A stretch of DNA of 64,000 nt from Sphingomonas glaciei. Lineage in GTDB: Bacteria > Pseudomonadota > Alphaproteobacteria > Sphingomonadales > Sphingomonadaceae. Made by a program: the position numbers and the translations under genes. Position 1 is the first letter of the stretch. Each line of letters opens with the position of its first letter. The stretch is from contig NZ_CP097253.1 in assembly GCF_023380025.1 (NCBI RefSeq), forward strand, positions 186,001 to 250,000. The letters run 5' to 3'. The notes under the pieces are model-generated. The model was given only the letters and a program-made list of their open reading frames with translations. It was not told where the DNA came from and did not search any database. Of the stretch, positions 49,853 to 59,664 are shown in pieces.

Positions 49853-51588
49853 CCGATTATCTCACATGGCTGACGATCCTGCTCGGCGCCGCGCTGCTGT
49901 TCGTCGGGCTGTTTCGCCGCCTTGGGCTCGGTGCCACCCTCGGCTATATCGTCGGCGGCGTAGTGGTCGGGCCTTCGGTGCTCAACGTGTCCGGCGATGC
50001 AGCGGCGATCAACCAGGTCAGCGAGATCGGCATCGCGCTGCTGCTGTTCATCGTCGGACTGGAGCTTCAGCCCTCGCGCCTGTGGCGGATGAAGCGCGAG
50101 ATCTTCGGGCTGGGGCTCGCCCAACTGCTGGTGGCGGGCACTGCTCTGGCACTGCTGGTCAAGCTGGCGCTGGGTCTTGCCTGGGGACCGGCGGCGGCGA
50201 TCGGGCTGGCGCTCGGCCTGTCGTCGACCGCGCAGGTGCTGCCGATGCTGCGCTCGACCGGCGAGCTCAACAGCCCGCATGGCGAGCGCGCTTTCTCCAT
50301 CCTGCTGCTGCAGGACCTTGCACTGATCCCGCTGATCACCCTGGTCGCGGCGCTGAGCGTCGGCGGCGATCCCGAAGCGCCCTCGGGGCTAGAGATGACC
50401 GGCCTGACAGTGGTCGCCGTGATCGGGCTGGTGCTGGCCGGGCGCTATGTCGTGGCGCCGCTGTTCCGGCTGATCGGCCGGCTGGGCGAGCGCGAACTGT
50501 TCATCGTCGCCGGGCTGACCACCGTGATCGGCGCCGCGGCGATCATGCATGCGCTGCACCTGTCAGTCGCGCTGGGCGCTTTCGTCGCCGGCGTGATGCT
50601 GGCCGAAAGCCCCTATCGGCACGAGCTGGAGAGCGACATCGAGCCGTTCCGCTCGATCCTGCTTGGCCTGTTCTTCATGTCGGTTGGGATGCTGCTCGAT
50701 CTCAGGGTCATCGCCGGCGAACCCCTGCTGGTGATCGGGCTGGCGGCCGCGGTGATCCTGCTCAAGGCGGTGGCGCTGTACCCGATCGCGAGGGCTTTCG
50801 GCAGCATGCCGGGGCGGGCGGCGACCCTGTCGCTGTTGCTCAGTCAGGCGGGCGAGTTCGGCTTCGTGCTGTTCGCCAGCGCCGCGTCGGGCCGGCTGAT
50901 CAGCACCGAGCAGGCCAGCCTGCTGGGCGCGGTGGTGACCGCCTCGATGGTGGCGACGCCGTTCCTGATGCGCTTCATCGGCTGGCTTCAGGCCAAGCAG
51001 CCGGAGAAGCATGTCGACCTGCCGGGACCGGAATTCAGTCCTGAAACCAACGCCATCGTGGTCGGCTACGGCCGCTTCGGGCAGACCGTGGCGCAGATGC
51101 TGATGGCCAAGCGGATCCCGGTCACCATCATCGACGTCAAGGCCGAGCAGATCGAGCTGGCCGCACAGTTTGGGACCAAGGTCTATTATGGCGACGGCTC
51201 GCGGATCGACCTGCTGCGGACCGCTGGGGCGGATGGGGCGGAGGGCATCTTCTTCTGCCACGACGACCCGACCTTTTCGCGCGAGCAGCTGGAACTGATC
51301 ATCGAGGCCTTTCCCAAAGCGGCGGTGATGGTGCGGGTGTTCGACCGCCGGCACGCCATGGCGCTCGAAGGGCTGGATGTTCGGCTGCTTCAGCGCGAAG
51401 TGTTCGACAGTGCGGTGGTGATGGGCCGGGCGGCCTTGCGCAGCCTTGGCATCGCCGAGCGCGAGGCGGCCCGGGTCGAAGGGGAATATCGCGAGCGCGA
51501 CCTCGAGCGGCTGCGGGTGCAGACCGCGAGCGGCGACCTCAAGACCGGGATGGAGCAGAGCTTCACCCACCGGCCGCTGGAGGATTAA
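49849..51588 (+). CDS. Monovalent cation:proton antiporter, CPA2/Kef type
   Basis: 579 residues from a GTG overlapping the previous stop. About 12 membrane helices in the first 390 residues (Na/H exchanger fold) are followed by a cytoplasmic TrkA-N/RCK domain (VVGYGRFGQTVAQMLM, DVKAEQIELAAQFGTKVYYGDGS). It resembles KefB/KefC, glutathione-gated K+ efflux systems that protect against electrophiles. It ends 9 bp before the convergent aroB stop. Confidence 0.92.
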   Translation: MTDYLTWLTILLGAALLFVGLFRRLGLGATLGYIVGGVVVGPSVLNVSGDAAAINQVSEIGIALLLFIVGLELQPSRLWRMKREIFGLGLAQLLVAGTALALLVKLALGLAWGPAAAIGLALGLSSTAQVLPMLRSTGELNSPHGERAFSILLLQDLALIPLITLVAALSVGGDPEAPSGLEMTGLTVVAVIGLVLAGRYVVAPLFRLIGRLGERELFIVAGLTTVIGAAAIMHALHLSVALGAFVAGVMLAESPYRHELESDIEPFRSILLGLFFMSVGMLLDLRVIAGEPLLVIGLAAAVILLKAVALYPIARAFGSMPGRAATLSLLLSQAGEFGFVLFASAASGRLISTEQASLLGAVVTASMVATPFLMRFIGWLQAKQPEKHVDLPGPEFSPETNAIVVGYGRFGQTVAQMLMAKRIPVTIIDVKAEQIELAAQFGTKVYYGDGSRIDLLRTAGADGAEGIFFCHDDPTFSREQLELIIEAFPKAAVMVRVFDRRHAMALEGLDVRLLQREVFDSAVVMGRAALRSLGIAEREAARVEGEYRERDLERLRVQTASGDLKTGMEQSFTHRPLED

Positions 51589-51597
51589 GCCGGCCAG

Positions 51598-52668
51598 TCA
51601 GGCGGCGGTGGCGAGAAACTCCGCCAGCACGTCCTCGGCCACCCCTTCACTCAAGAAAGCGTGGCCGATGCCGCGGCTCAGCACCAGCCGGACCGCGCCG
51701 CCCTCATTCTTCTTGTCCGCCCGCATCAGCGGCAGCAGCGCCGCGCGGTCGACCCCGGTCTCGGCGATGGTGACCGGCAGGCCGACCGACTGGAGGTGGG
51801 CGCGGACCCGGGTGGCATCGTCGTGAGCGCACAGGCCGAGCGCCGCCGACAGGTCGAACGCCAGCACCATGCCGATCCCCACCGCCTCGCCGTGGAGCAA
51901 AGTGCCGAGCCCGGCCGCGCTTTCCAGCGCATGGCCGAAGGTGTGGCCGAAATTCAGTAGCGCCCGCGCCCCGTTGCGGTCGGTGACGTCGGCCTCGACC
52001 GTGCGGGCCTTGGCGGCGACGCTCTGCCACACCGCCTCCTCGCGATACTCGCGGTGGCCGTCGAGCAGGGCGGGGCCGTGGCCTTCGAGCCATTCGAACA
52101 AGGTTTCGTGGCGGATCAGGCCGTATTTCACGACCTCGGCATAACCGCCGCGCAACTGGCGCTTGTCGAGCGAATCGAGCAGCGAGACGTCGGCGATGAC
52201 GAGCCGCGGCTGGTGGAACATGCCGACGAGGTTCTTCTGCCCCAGCGCATCGATCGCGGTCTTGCCGCCGACCGCGCTGTCGGCCTGGGCGAGGAGGGTG
52301 GTCGGCAGCTGGACGATCGGCAGGCCACGCTTGAACAGGCCCGCGGCGAGCCCTGCCAGATCGCCAACCGAACCGCCGCCGAACGCCGCAATCGCCGCCG
52401 AGCGGTCGAGGTTGCGCTCGGTGAAGGCGGAGATCAGCTCCATCAGGTGCGGCCAGTCCTTGGCCTCTTCACCTTCGGGGACCATGACCGGGTCGCACGG
52501 TAGCATCGCTTGCAGCCGGGGCCCGTGAAGGCTCCACACCTTGGGTTCGGTGACCGCCACCAAAGGCCTGCCAGCGGCCAGCGCGACCAGTCGGCTGCGG
52601 CAATCCTCAAGCCGTCCGACCAGCACGTCGTAGCGCTGGTCGCCGGCTTCCACGGTCAGATTTTTCAC
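51598..52668 (-). CDS. aroB: 3-dehydroquinate synthase
   Basis: 356 residues. Second step of the shikimate pathway, forming 3-dehydroquinate from DAHP. NAD-binding GGGSVGDLAGLAAG, LPTTLLAQADSAVGGKTAID and the metal His in NFGHTFGHALE are intact. ATG overlaps the aroK stop (ATGA), so the two form a coupled unit. Confidence 0.97.
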   Translation of the reverse strand: MKNLTVEAGDQRYDVLVGRLEDCRSRLVALAAGRPLVAVTEPKVWSLHGPRLQAMLPCDPVMVPEGEEAKDWPHLMELISAFTERNLDRSAAIAAFGGGSVGDLAGLAAGLFKRGLPIVQLPTTLLAQADSAVGGKTAIDALGQKNLVGMFHQPRLVIADVSLLDSLDKRQLRGGYAEVVKYGLIRHETLFEWLEGHGPALLDGHREYREEAVWQSVAAKARTVEADVTDRNGARALLNFGHTFGHALESAAGLGTLLHGEAVGIGMVLAFDLSAALGLCAHDDATRVRAHLQSVGLPVTIAETGVDRAALLPLMRADKKNEGGAVRLVLSRGIGHAFLSEGVAEDVLAEFLATAA

Positions 52669-53225
52669 GATTTCCCCTCGAGGTGCCGGTCGATGGCCAC
52701 GACGATCTTCTCAACCACGGCGGCATGTGCGCTGCCATCGCTGGTGACACGGATGTGCGCCTGCGCATAGGCCGGGCGGCGTTCCTCGATCAGGCGGGCG
52801 AGAGTCTCGGCCCGGCTGCCGTTGGTCAGCATCGGGCGGGTCTCGGGCCGACGCGCGGTGCGTTCGGTGAGGAGATCGACCGGGGCGTCGAGCCACACGG
52901 TGATGCACCTGGCGTTGAGCAGGGCGCGGGTGTCCTCGCTGACGAAGGCGCCGCCGCCGGTGGCGATCACCCGTACCGGGCCCTCGGCCAGCCGGGCGAC
53001 CACCCGCCGCTCGCCATCGCGAAAGTCACGCTCGCCGAAGCGCTGAAACACTTCGCCGGCGCTGAGCCCGGCCGCATCCTCAATCTCGCTGTCGCTGTCG
53101 ACGAAGGGGAGGCCGAGCCGGCGGGCGAGGCGGCGGCCCACGGTCGACTTGCCGGCGCCCATCAACCCGACCAGCACGATCGAGCGGTCCAGCTTGCCAT
53201 CAAAGGGAACGGGGCGGCGAGACAT
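52665..53225 (-). CDS. aroK: Shikimate kinase
   Basis: 186 residues. Phosphorylates shikimate in aromatic amino-acid synthesis. Walker A LVGLMGAGKSTVG (residues ~18-30), shikimate-binding DSDSEIE and VIATGGGAF, and the lid Arg region RRPETRPML. It is first of the aroK-aroB pair and is divergent from a small membrane protein gene 49 bp away. Confidence 0.97.
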   Translation of the reverse strand: MSRRPVPFDGKLDRSIVLVGLMGAGKSTVGRRLARRLGLPFVDSDSEIEDAAGLSAGEVFQRFGERDFRDGERRVVARLAEGPVRVIATGGGAFVSEDTRALLNARCITVWLDAPVDLLTERTARRPETRPMLTNGSRAETLARLIEERRPAYAQAHIRVTSDGSAHAAVVEKIVVAIDRHLEGKS

Positions 53226-53274
53226 TTCCAGCGGGGCTATACAGCGTGTGCATCAGTCGGCAAAAGCCCGCCCT

Positions 53275-53430
53275 ATGGCGATACGACGCAAGCCACCGCA
53301 CCCGGCGCGCGGGCTCATCATCTGGCTGATCCTGCTCGGCATCCTGGTGGCCTTCGCCATCTGGGTCGCTGGAAGCGTGAAGGAAGTGTCGACCGCTCCG
53401 ATCGAGGTGGACGTTGCGCGCCCGGCCTGA
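53275..53430 (+). CDS. Small single-pass membrane protein
   Basis: 51 residues from ATG 53275: basic N-terminus MAIRRKPPHPARG, one membrane helix LIIWLILLGILVAFAIWVAG, then a short acidic tail. It overlaps the next gene by 17 bp, suggesting co-translation. Unknown function, but the position between aroK and the secreted protein looks deliberate. Confidence 0.65.
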   Translation: MAIRRKPPHPARGLIIWLILLGILVAFAIWVAGSVKEVSTAPIEVDVARPA

Positions 53431-55234
53431 CCGGCTGCTGCTGACGGCCGCGATCGGCCTGGCAGCGATCCCGGCGCTGGCGCTGGCGCAGCAGAGCCTG
53501 CTTCCACCGACCTTCAACGATACGGCGCCGCCGCCCGAACAGGCCAACGGCCAGGCCAATAGCCAAGCCCCCGACAGCAGTGCGAGCGAGGCCAGCCGGC
53601 CCGAGCGCAGCGCGCCGGCCGAGGGCTCCGCGGTGGTCGAGAGCGAGAGCCTGAGCCCAGACGAACTCGCCGAAGTGGCGCCGCCGCTGCCCCCGGTCGA
53701 GATCCCCGACGCCTCGCGCCGCGATCCGCGCCGGGTCGGGGCGATCGATCCTGCCCAATGGGGCCTTGGCGATGCGCCGTGGGGCGGGGCCAATGGCGCT
53801 TTCCTGTCGGGACTGATGCGGCGGCTCGATACCCCATTGCCCAGCCGCTGGCTGCACATCGCGCTGCGCAATGCGCTGCTGGCGAGGAGCGACGCGCCGC
53901 CCGAGGTCCATCCGGTCGACTGGGTCGCCGAGCGCGCCTGGCTGCTGCTGCGGATGGGCGAGGCGGATGCCGCGGCGATGCTGGTCGCCGGGGTCGACGT
54001 GTCCGACTTCACCCCCAAGATGACCCAGGTGGCGGTGCAGAGCGCACTCGCGTCGGCCGACCCGGGCGCGCTGTGTCCGCTGCGCGGCAACATGGCCAAG
54101 GTCGAAAGCAGGGTGCTGGCACTGACCGACGCCATGTGCGCCGGGCTGTCCGGGGAGGCGAGCAGCGCCGCGACGCGGATCGAACAGGCCCGCCGGAGGG
54201 GGCCGATCACGGGCATCGACCATGTCCTGGCCGACAAGGTGGTCGGCGCAGGTGCCGACACCGGTCGCGCGGCGACGGTCGAATGGGACAAGGTGGAAGC
54301 GCTGACCGCGTGGCGGTTCGGCCTGTCCGCGGCGACCGGGATGGTACCGCCCGCGCCCTTGCTCGGCCGGGCTCCGGCGCGGGTTCGCGCCTGGCAGGCC
54401 CGCGCCCCGATGCTGAGCGCGGAGCAGCGGCTTCCCTCGGCGCGGATCGCGACCGGCCTCGGGGTCTTCTCTTCGACGGCGCTCGGCGACCTCTACGGAA
54501 CGATCTACGATGCGACCGATCCGTCGGATCTTCCCGAAACCGACGCCTGGCAGCTGCGCCTGGCCTTTGCCGCCCGCGATCCGGGCGAGCGGCTGGCGGC
54601 GATGCGCCGCTTGTGGGGCAAGGGCGATGACGCGCTGGAGCGCCTGGCCGGCGAAGCCTTGCTGTCGCTCGCCGCCAGCCGGGTCCGGCCCTCGCCGTCG
54701 CTGGAAGGCGATGCGCCCAAGCTGATTGCCTCGCTGCTGGCCGGAGGTAACGAAGCGGCCGCAGCGCGCTGGGCACCGGTCCTCGGCGACATCGACGACG
54801 AGGGCGCGGCCGAGCAGGCCTGGGCCCTGGTCGCGCTCGGCACCACCGCCGAGGTCGACCTGTCCGCCAGCCGGATCGAGGACTTCATCGACGCCGACAC
54901 CAGCGCCAACAAATATCGCTCAAAGCTGCTGGTCGCCGGTCTGGCCGGGCTGGGGCGGATCGATTCGGAAACCGCCACCGCGCTCAACCGCAGCTACGGG
55001 CTTGGCCTCGGCCGGACCAGCAGCTGGACCCGCTGGATGGCCGAGGCGGGAACCCGCCGCCAGTCGGGAAGCACCCTGCTGCTGGCGGCGATCGGGATGC
55101 AGGCCAATAGCCCCGAGCGCATCCCCTCCGCGCACCTGTTTCAGTCCCTCAAGGCGATGCGCTCGGCCGGGCTGGAATCGCAGGCGCGGCTGATCGCGGC
55201 CGAGATGATCGCCAGGACCGCCCGGGCAAGGTGA
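53414..55234 (+). CDS. Large secreted helical-repeat protein of unknown function
   Basis: 606 residues from TTG 53414, overlapping the previous gene by 17 bp. Signal peptide LLLTAAIGLAAIPALALAQ, then a Pro/Ser/Glu-rich disordered region to ~100. The rest is Ala/Leu-rich helical sequence reminiscent of TPR-like repeats (WVAERAWLLLRMGEADAAAM, AAARWAPVLGDIDDEGAAEQ). It is coupled to xerD by a GTGA overlap. Probably periplasmic. No catalytic motif seen. Confidence 0.75.
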   Translation: MRARPDRLLLTAAIGLAAIPALALAQQSLLPPTFNDTAPPPEQANGQANSQAPDSSASEASRPERSAPAEGSAVVESESLSPDELAEVAPPLPPVEIPDASRRDPRRVGAIDPAQWGLGDAPWGGANGAFLSGLMRRLDTPLPSRWLHIALRNALLARSDAPPEVHPVDWVAERAWLLLRMGEADAAAMLVAGVDVSDFTPKMTQVAVQSALASADPGALCPLRGNMAKVESRVLALTDAMCAGLSGEASSAATRIEQARRRGPITGIDHVLADKVVGAGADTGRAATVEWDKVEALTAWRFGLSAATGMVPPAPLLGRAPARVRAWQARAPMLSAEQRLPSARIATGLGVFSSTALGDLYGTIYDATDPSDLPETDAWQLRLAFAARDPGERLAAMRRLWGKGDDALERLAGEALLSLAASRVRPSPSLEGDAPKLIASLLAGGNEAAAARWAPVLGDIDDEGAAEQAWALVALGTTAEVDLSASRIEDFIDADTSANKYRSKLLVAGLAGLGRIDSETATALNRSYGLGLGRTSSWTRWMAEAGTRRQSGSTLLLAAIGMQANSPERIPSAHLFQSLKAMRSAGLESQARLIAAEMIARTARAR

Positions 55235-56136
55235 GAGCGGAAGACCGCGCGCTGGTCGACCGCTTCGCCGACGCCCTGGCCGCCGAGCGTGGGGCCGCGC
55301 GCAACACGTTGCTCGCCTATCGCAGCGATCTTGCCACCGCGGCCGAAGTGATGGGCGCGCTGGGCAGCGCTGGAGCCGACGAGATCGGCCGCCTGGCGGG
55401 GGCGTGGGCCGAACTCAGCCCGGCGACGCTGGCCCGCCGCTCCGCCGCGCTGCGCCGCTTCTACGGCTTCCTGGTCGACGAGGGCCTGCGTCCCGACGAT
55501 CCCTCGGCCGCTTTGCCACGACCGCGCACGGTGCGCCCGCTGCCGCGAATCCTGGAGCGGCAGGAAGTGGACGCGATGTTCGCCGAGGCCGAGGCGCGGG
55601 CCGCCAGCGGGGAGCCGCTGCGGCTACGCAACCTTGCCCTGCTCGAACTGCTCTACGGGTCCGGGCTGCGCGCGACCGAACTGGTCAGCCTGCCGGGCGC
55701 CGCGCTGGCCCGGCCCGAGCCGTTCCTGATCCTCGCCGGCAAGGGCGGCAAGGAAAGGCTGGTGCCGATCTCCGACCGAGCCCGCGAGGCGGTGGCGCGC
55801 TGGCGCGAAACCCAGCCGGGGGGCGGGGCCTGGCTGTTCCCGGGCGGCACCAAGCATATCAGCCGGGTGCGGCTGTTCCAGCTGGTCCGGGCGATGGCGG
55901 CCGAGGCGGGGATCGCGCCCGAGCGGGTCAGTCCGCACGTCCTGCGCCATGCCTTCGCCACCCATCTGCTGGCGGGTGGAGCGGACCTGCGCGTGCTCCA
56001 GGCCTTGCTCGGCCATGCCGACATCGCCACCACCCAGATCTACACCCATGTCGACGTCGGACGGCTGGTCGAGCTGGTCAATCGGGTCCATCCGCTGGCG
56101 AGGGGGGCGCTTGCCAAGCATGACCGTCCGGCCTAG
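55231..56136 (+). CDS. xerD: Tyrosine recombinase XerD
   Basis: 301 residues from a GTG overlapping the previous stop. N-terminal SAM-like core-binding domain, then the catalytic domain: Arg in LLYGSGLRATELVSL, Lys in GKGGKERLVPI, HVLRHAFATHLL, and GHADIATTQIYTHVD with the nucleophilic Tyr. It resolves chromosome dimers at dif with XerC. Standard length and core-gene neighbours (aroK, accA) distinguish it from the two mobile-element integrases in this window. Confidence 0.93.
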   Translation: MRAEDRALVDRFADALAAERGAARNTLLAYRSDLATAAEVMGALGSAGADEIGRLAGAWAELSPATLARRSAALRRFYGFLVDEGLRPDDPSAALPRPRTVRPLPRILERQEVDAMFAEAEARAASGEPLRLRNLALLELLYGSGLRATELVSLPGAALARPEPFLILAGKGGKERLVPISDRAREAVARWRETQPGGGAWLFPGGTKHISRVRLFQLVRAMAAEAGIAPERVSPHVLRHAFATHLLAGGADLRVLQALLGHADIATTQIYTHVDVGRLVELVNRVHPLARGALAKHDRPA

Positions 56137-56148
56137 CCACCCGCCGCT

Positions 56149-57090
56149 ATGCTGACCTTTCTCGACTTCGAAAAGCCGATCGCCGAACTCGATTCCCGCG
56201 TGGCGGAACTCAAGGATACGGCGCGCGGCGGCGACCTGGACATCGACCATGAGATCGAGCGTCTAGAGGCTAAGAGCCAGCGGATGCTCAAGGAAACCTA
56301 TTCGCGGCTGACCCCGTGGCAGAAGACGCAGGTTGCCCGCCATCCCGAGCGGCCGCACTTCCGTGACTATGTCGCCGGGCTGACCGACGAATTCCTGCCC
56401 CTGGCCGGCGACCGCGCCTTTGCCGACGATCAGGCGATCCTGGGCGGGCTGGCCCGGATCGACGGGCGCAAGGTGATGCTCATCGGGCATGAGAAGGGCT
56501 CGGACACCACCAGCCGCCTCAAGCATAATTTCGGGATGGCCAAGCCCGAGGGCTATCGCAAGGCGATCCGGCTGATGGATCTGGCCGACCGCTTCGGCCT
56601 GCCGGTGGTCAGCTTGATCGACACCCCCGGTGCCTTCCCCGGCGTCCAGGCCGAGGAGCGCGGCCAGGCCGAGGCGATCGCCCGCTCGACCGAGCGCGGG
56701 CTTGCGCTCGGCGTCCCCTCGGTGGCTGTAGTGGTGGGCGAGGGGGGGTCAGGCGGCGCGGTGGCGATCGCCGCCGCCAGCCGGGTCCTGATGCTCGAGC
56801 ATGCGGTCTATTCGGTGATCAGCCCCGAAGGCTGCGCCTCGATTCTGTGGCGCACCGCCGACAAGGCCGCCGATGCCGCCGAAGCGATGCGGATCACCGC
56901 CGCGGACCTCCTGTCGCTCAAGGTCATCGACCGCATCGTCCCCGAGCCGCTGGGCGGCGCCCACCGCGCTCCCGCGGAAGCGATCGCCAACCTCAAGGCT
57001 GCGATCCTTGAGGAGCTTGACGAGCTCGCCGGCAAGTCGCCCGACCAGCTCCGCCAGGCTCGCCGCGAGAAATTCCTCGCGATTGCGTAA
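56149..57090 (+). CDS. accA: Acetyl-CoA carboxylase carboxyltransferase subunit alpha
   Basis: 313 residues. With AccD it transfers the carboxyl group from biotin to acetyl-CoA, making malonyl-CoA. Family landmarks: [59 protein letters not shown] and the oxyanion Gly segment [11 protein letters not shown]. Normal length. Followed by tRNA-Val. Confidence 0.97.
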   Translation: MLTFLDFEKPIAELDSRVAELKDTARGGDLDIDHEIERLEAKSQRMLKETYSRLTPWQKTQVARHPERPHFRDYVAGLTDEFLPLAGDRAFADDQAILGGLARIDGRKVMLIGHEKGSDTTSRLKHNFGMAKPEGYRKAIRLMDLADRFGLPVVSLIDTPGAFPGVQAEERGQAEAIARSTERGLALGVPSVAVVVGEGGSGGAVAIAAASRVLMLEHAVYSVISPEGCASILWRTADKAADAAEAMRITAADLLSLKVIDRIVPEPLGGAHRAPAEAIANLKAAILEELDELAGKSPDQLRQARREKFLAIA

Positions 57091-57139
57091 CGGACGCCTT
57101 GCGCCCCTCCCAAGGCGCGGCTAGAGGCGCGTGCAGCGT

Positions 57140-57214
57140 GGGCGTGTAGCTCAGTGGTAGAGCACTGTGTTGACATCGCAGGGGTCGCAAGTTCAATCCT
57201 TGCCACGCCCACCA
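57140..57214 (+). tRNA. tRNA-Val (GAC)
   Basis: 75-nt cloverleaf with CCA encoded. Acceptor GGGCGTG/CACGCCC, D-stem GCTC/GAGC, anticodon stem CTGTG/CGCAG with loop TTGACAT (anticodon GAC), T-arm GCAAG-TTCAATC-CTTGC. An integrase gene begins 120 bp downstream, so its 3' end is the likely attachment site of the element that follows. No second copy of its 3' end is seen before the window ends. Confidence 0.97.
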
Positions 57215-57334
57215 TTTTTCCCTCTGAATAGTCCCATGAAAGCCGAGGCTTAGCCCGGCTCCTTGCGTCCGCATGGGGTCAGCAACTAAGCTCCTGGCAC
57301 TCGCTGAACACATATCGAACACAGCGAGTGACAC

Positions 57335-58345
57335 ATGGCGACAATCACGAAGCGTAAGAACGGCTGGAGCGTCCAGATCAGGCGAAAGGGCTACCCGCAA
57401 CAGACGCGGACGCTGCCCACCAAAGTGGAAGCTCAAGCATGGGCGCGGGAACAGGAAGGTCGGATTGATCGCGCCTTAGCTCCGCTAAACCTCCGGGTAC
57501 TCAAGGGTACCACGCTGCGGGACATACTTGAGCGATACATACGGGAAGTCAGCCCGACAAAGGACAGCGTGTACACGGAAGCTGCTCGGCTCAAGAAGGT
57601 GTTACGCGAGCAAGCCTTCTGTGATCTGGCGCTCGCCGACTTAAACTCCAGGGTGTTCGCTGACTACCGGACTGCCCGGCTGGCTAAAGTGAAACCCGGA
57701 ACCGTTCATCGGGAGCTTGGCCTCATTCGCCACGCACTGGAGGTCGCACGCCACGAGTGGGACATCGACTTGCCTTCCAATCCGCTGGACCGCGTTAAGC
57801 GTCCCCAACTCGCTAATGCGCGAGACAGGCGACTAGCGCACGGCGAGTACGAACGGCTCAAGGTGGCGCTAAAGCGGACCCGGAACCCGTTAGTCGCCTC
57901 AGTCGTCGAGTTCGCAATACAAACGGCCATGCGGCGCGGCGAGATCCTGGCGCTGAAATGGGAACAGGTGAACTGGCACGAACGGACAGCCTTCATCGCC
58001 GACAGCAAGACCGGAGTACCGCGTACCATCCCGCTGCTGGACGGAGCACTAGCAGTTCTACGACAGCTCCGTCCCGAGCTTGCTTGTGGTCGAGTGTTCC
58101 CCATGAGCACGGAAGCCCTGAAGCAGGCGTGGGAGCGCGCCAGAGACAGAGCAGAGCTCGGCGACCTCCACTTCCACGACTTGCGCCACGAAGGCATCTC
58201 CCGCCTCTGCGAGATGGGACTGACGTTACCTGAGGTTGCGCTGATAAGTGGACATAAGGATCCCCGAATGTTGTTCCGGTACGTGAACTTGCGGCCTGCG
58301 GACCTGGCTAAGAAGCTTATTGGGCGGGAATGGAGGCAGGTTTGA
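57335..58345 (+). CDS. Tyrosine-type integrase of the tRNA-Val element
   Basis: 336 residues. Short N-terminal AP2-like Arm-binding segment (TKRKNGWSVQIRRKGYPQQTRTL), a core-binding domain, then the catalytic domain: Arg in TAMRRGEILAL, Lys in SKTGVPRTIPL, HDLRHEGISRL, and GHKDPRMLFRYVNL with the Tyr. It resembles phage-type shufflon/Xer-like integrases and is unrelated in detail to the integrase at 18273. It reads away from the tRNA, the usual layout. Confidence 0.93.
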   Translation: MATITKRKNGWSVQIRRKGYPQQTRTLPTKVEAQAWAREQEGRIDRALAPLNLRVLKGTTLRDILERYIREVSPTKDSVYTEAARLKKVLREQAFCDLALADLNSRVFADYRTARLAKVKPGTVHRELGLIRHALEVARHEWDIDLPSNPLDRVKRPQLANARDRRLAHGEYERLKVALKRTRNPLVASVVEFAIQTAMRRGEILALKWEQVNWHERTAFIADSKTGVPRTIPLLDGALAVLRQLRPELACGRVFPMSTEALKQAWERARDRAELGDLHFHDLRHEGISRLCEMGLTLPEVALISGHKDPRMLFRYVNLRPADLAKKLIGREWRQV

Positions 58346-58355
58346 ACTAGTTCGG

Positions 58356-58775
58356 TTAGCCCGTTGGGTTGAGAAAGTGGCTCAAGCGGGCGGCCAGGTC
58401 AGGCGAAGCGACCTCACATTCCCAGAGCACTAGAACACGCCAGCCGAGCGCTTCTAAGGCAGCAAGGTTGGCGGCGTCCCGCTGTACGTTACGTCCGAGC
58501 TTGGATGACCAATAGCCCTTATTAGAAGCAGGCGGGCGGGCGTCCTTACATTTGGGGTCCGGGTGTACGTGCCAGAAGCAGCCCCGCACTTCGATCACAG
58601 CTTGCCTTCCAGGCAGCACAATGTCGGGTTTGCCGGGTAGGTCCTTGCGATGAAGACGAAATCTGTATCCCAACGAGTGTAGTAGGCGCCGGACCTGCAT
58701 CTCGGGCTTACTGTGTTTGCTCCGGATGGCGCTCATATTGGCGCTCCGTCGCTCCTTGCTGATTTTGTCCGCCAT
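58356..58775 (-). CDS. vsr: Very-short-patch mismatch endonuclease (Vsr)
   Basis: 139 residues. Vsr fold: RSKHSKPEMQVRRLLHSLGYRFRLH, catalytic Asp in GKPDIVLP, EVRGCFWHVHPDP with metal/active-site His, and LGRNVQRDAANLAALEALGWRVLVLWECEV. Nicks next to T:G mismatches produced by deamination of 5-methylcytosine, so it normally partners a C5 methyltransferase, one of which is at 59644-60606. It converges on the integrase (10-bp gap) and is divergent from the HNH gene. Confidence 0.93.
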   Translation of the reverse strand: MADKISKERRSANMSAIRSKHSKPEMQVRRLLHSLGYRFRLHRKDLPGKPDIVLPGRQAVIEVRGCFWHVHPDPKCKDARPPASNKGYWSSKLGRNVQRDAANLAALEALGWRVLVLWECEVASPDLAARLSHFLNPTG

Positions 58776-58854
58776 GCCGTTGACTCCAGCGCCGATGAGT
58801 CCGCCTTTGACTCAAATGAGTCTGGTGAGTCGCGGGTGAGGCTAGTTGAGCGAA

Positions 58855-59664
58855 ATGAAAAGGCCTGGCCTAGGCGCCATTCACGAAAAGATCCTGGAGT
58901 TACTTAAGGGCGCTCCGCAGGGACTCGATGTCCATGAAATCCGGGAACATCTCGGTGGAACTGGCGCAATCGGCGACCAGCAGCATCTTGACAAACGTAT
59001 CCGAGAACTTCGTGACTACTACCATGCGCCGAGACGAAAGGTCGCTGGCCGATGGGTCTATGTCTATGAAGGGGAGCGGGGCAAAGCTGCTGCGGACGAC
59101 GGAAAAATCACACCTCGGGTACGTGCCGAGGTTTTACACCGAGCGCATCAGCGGTGCCAAATGTGCGGTCGGACCGTGGGCGGTGATGGTGTCAAACTTC
59201 AAGTTGACCACAAGATTCCCAGGACGTGGGGCGGAGCTACTGTCTCAGAGAACCTCTGGGCGCTTTGCGAGGCGTGCAACCAGGGTAAGCGAGACTACTT
59301 TAGCTCTTTCAACGATGCCGAGATGCAGGAGATCATGTCAAAGGAGAGCGTCTACGAACGCATAGCCGAAACGCTGCGGCTGCATGCACCGGAACCCACG
59401 CCTTCGTGGCTACTGGAGTTCGTTGCCAACTTCGATGACTTTCAGGACGATTGGCAGAAGCGCCTTAGGGAGCTGCGCTACCCGGTAATCGGGATGGTCA
59501 TTCCCCCTACACTTCGCAAGCTCCCGAGTGGAAAGCGGGAAGCCGCTTACCGTCTCGAGAAATGGGTGGACCTGCCAGCCAACCACAAGTTCCTTATCAA
59601 GGAACATGAGCGCTTGACTAAGGCTGCGAACGCTAAGCGCAGACTATCCGGCGAGGCGAAGTGA
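58855..59664 (+). CDS. HNH endonuclease, likely restriction enzyme
   Basis: 269 residues from ATG 58855; TTG 58846 adds three. The N-terminal ~80 residues form a winged helix (HEKILELLKGAPQGLDVHEI). Residues ~95-155 are a zinc-type HNH domain: CQMCGRTVGGDGVKLQVDHKI and LWALCEACNQGKRDY, with both cysteine pairs and the catalytic His. The C-terminal half is helical. Its placement beside a C5 methyltransferase (21-bp convergent overlap) suggests a Type II restriction role. Confidence 0.85.
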   Translation: MKRPGLGAIHEKILELLKGAPQGLDVHEIREHLGGTGAIGDQQHLDKRIRELRDYYHAPRRKVAGRWVYVYEGERGKAAADDGKITPRVRAEVLHRAHQRCQMCGRTVGGDGVKLQVDHKIPRTWGGATVSENLWALCEACNQGKRDYFSSFNDAEMQEIMSKESVYERIAETLRLHAPEPTPSWLLEFVANFDDFQDDWQKRLRELRYPVIGMVIPPTLRKLPSGKREAAYRLEKWVDLPANHKFLIKEHERLTKAANAKRRLSGEAK

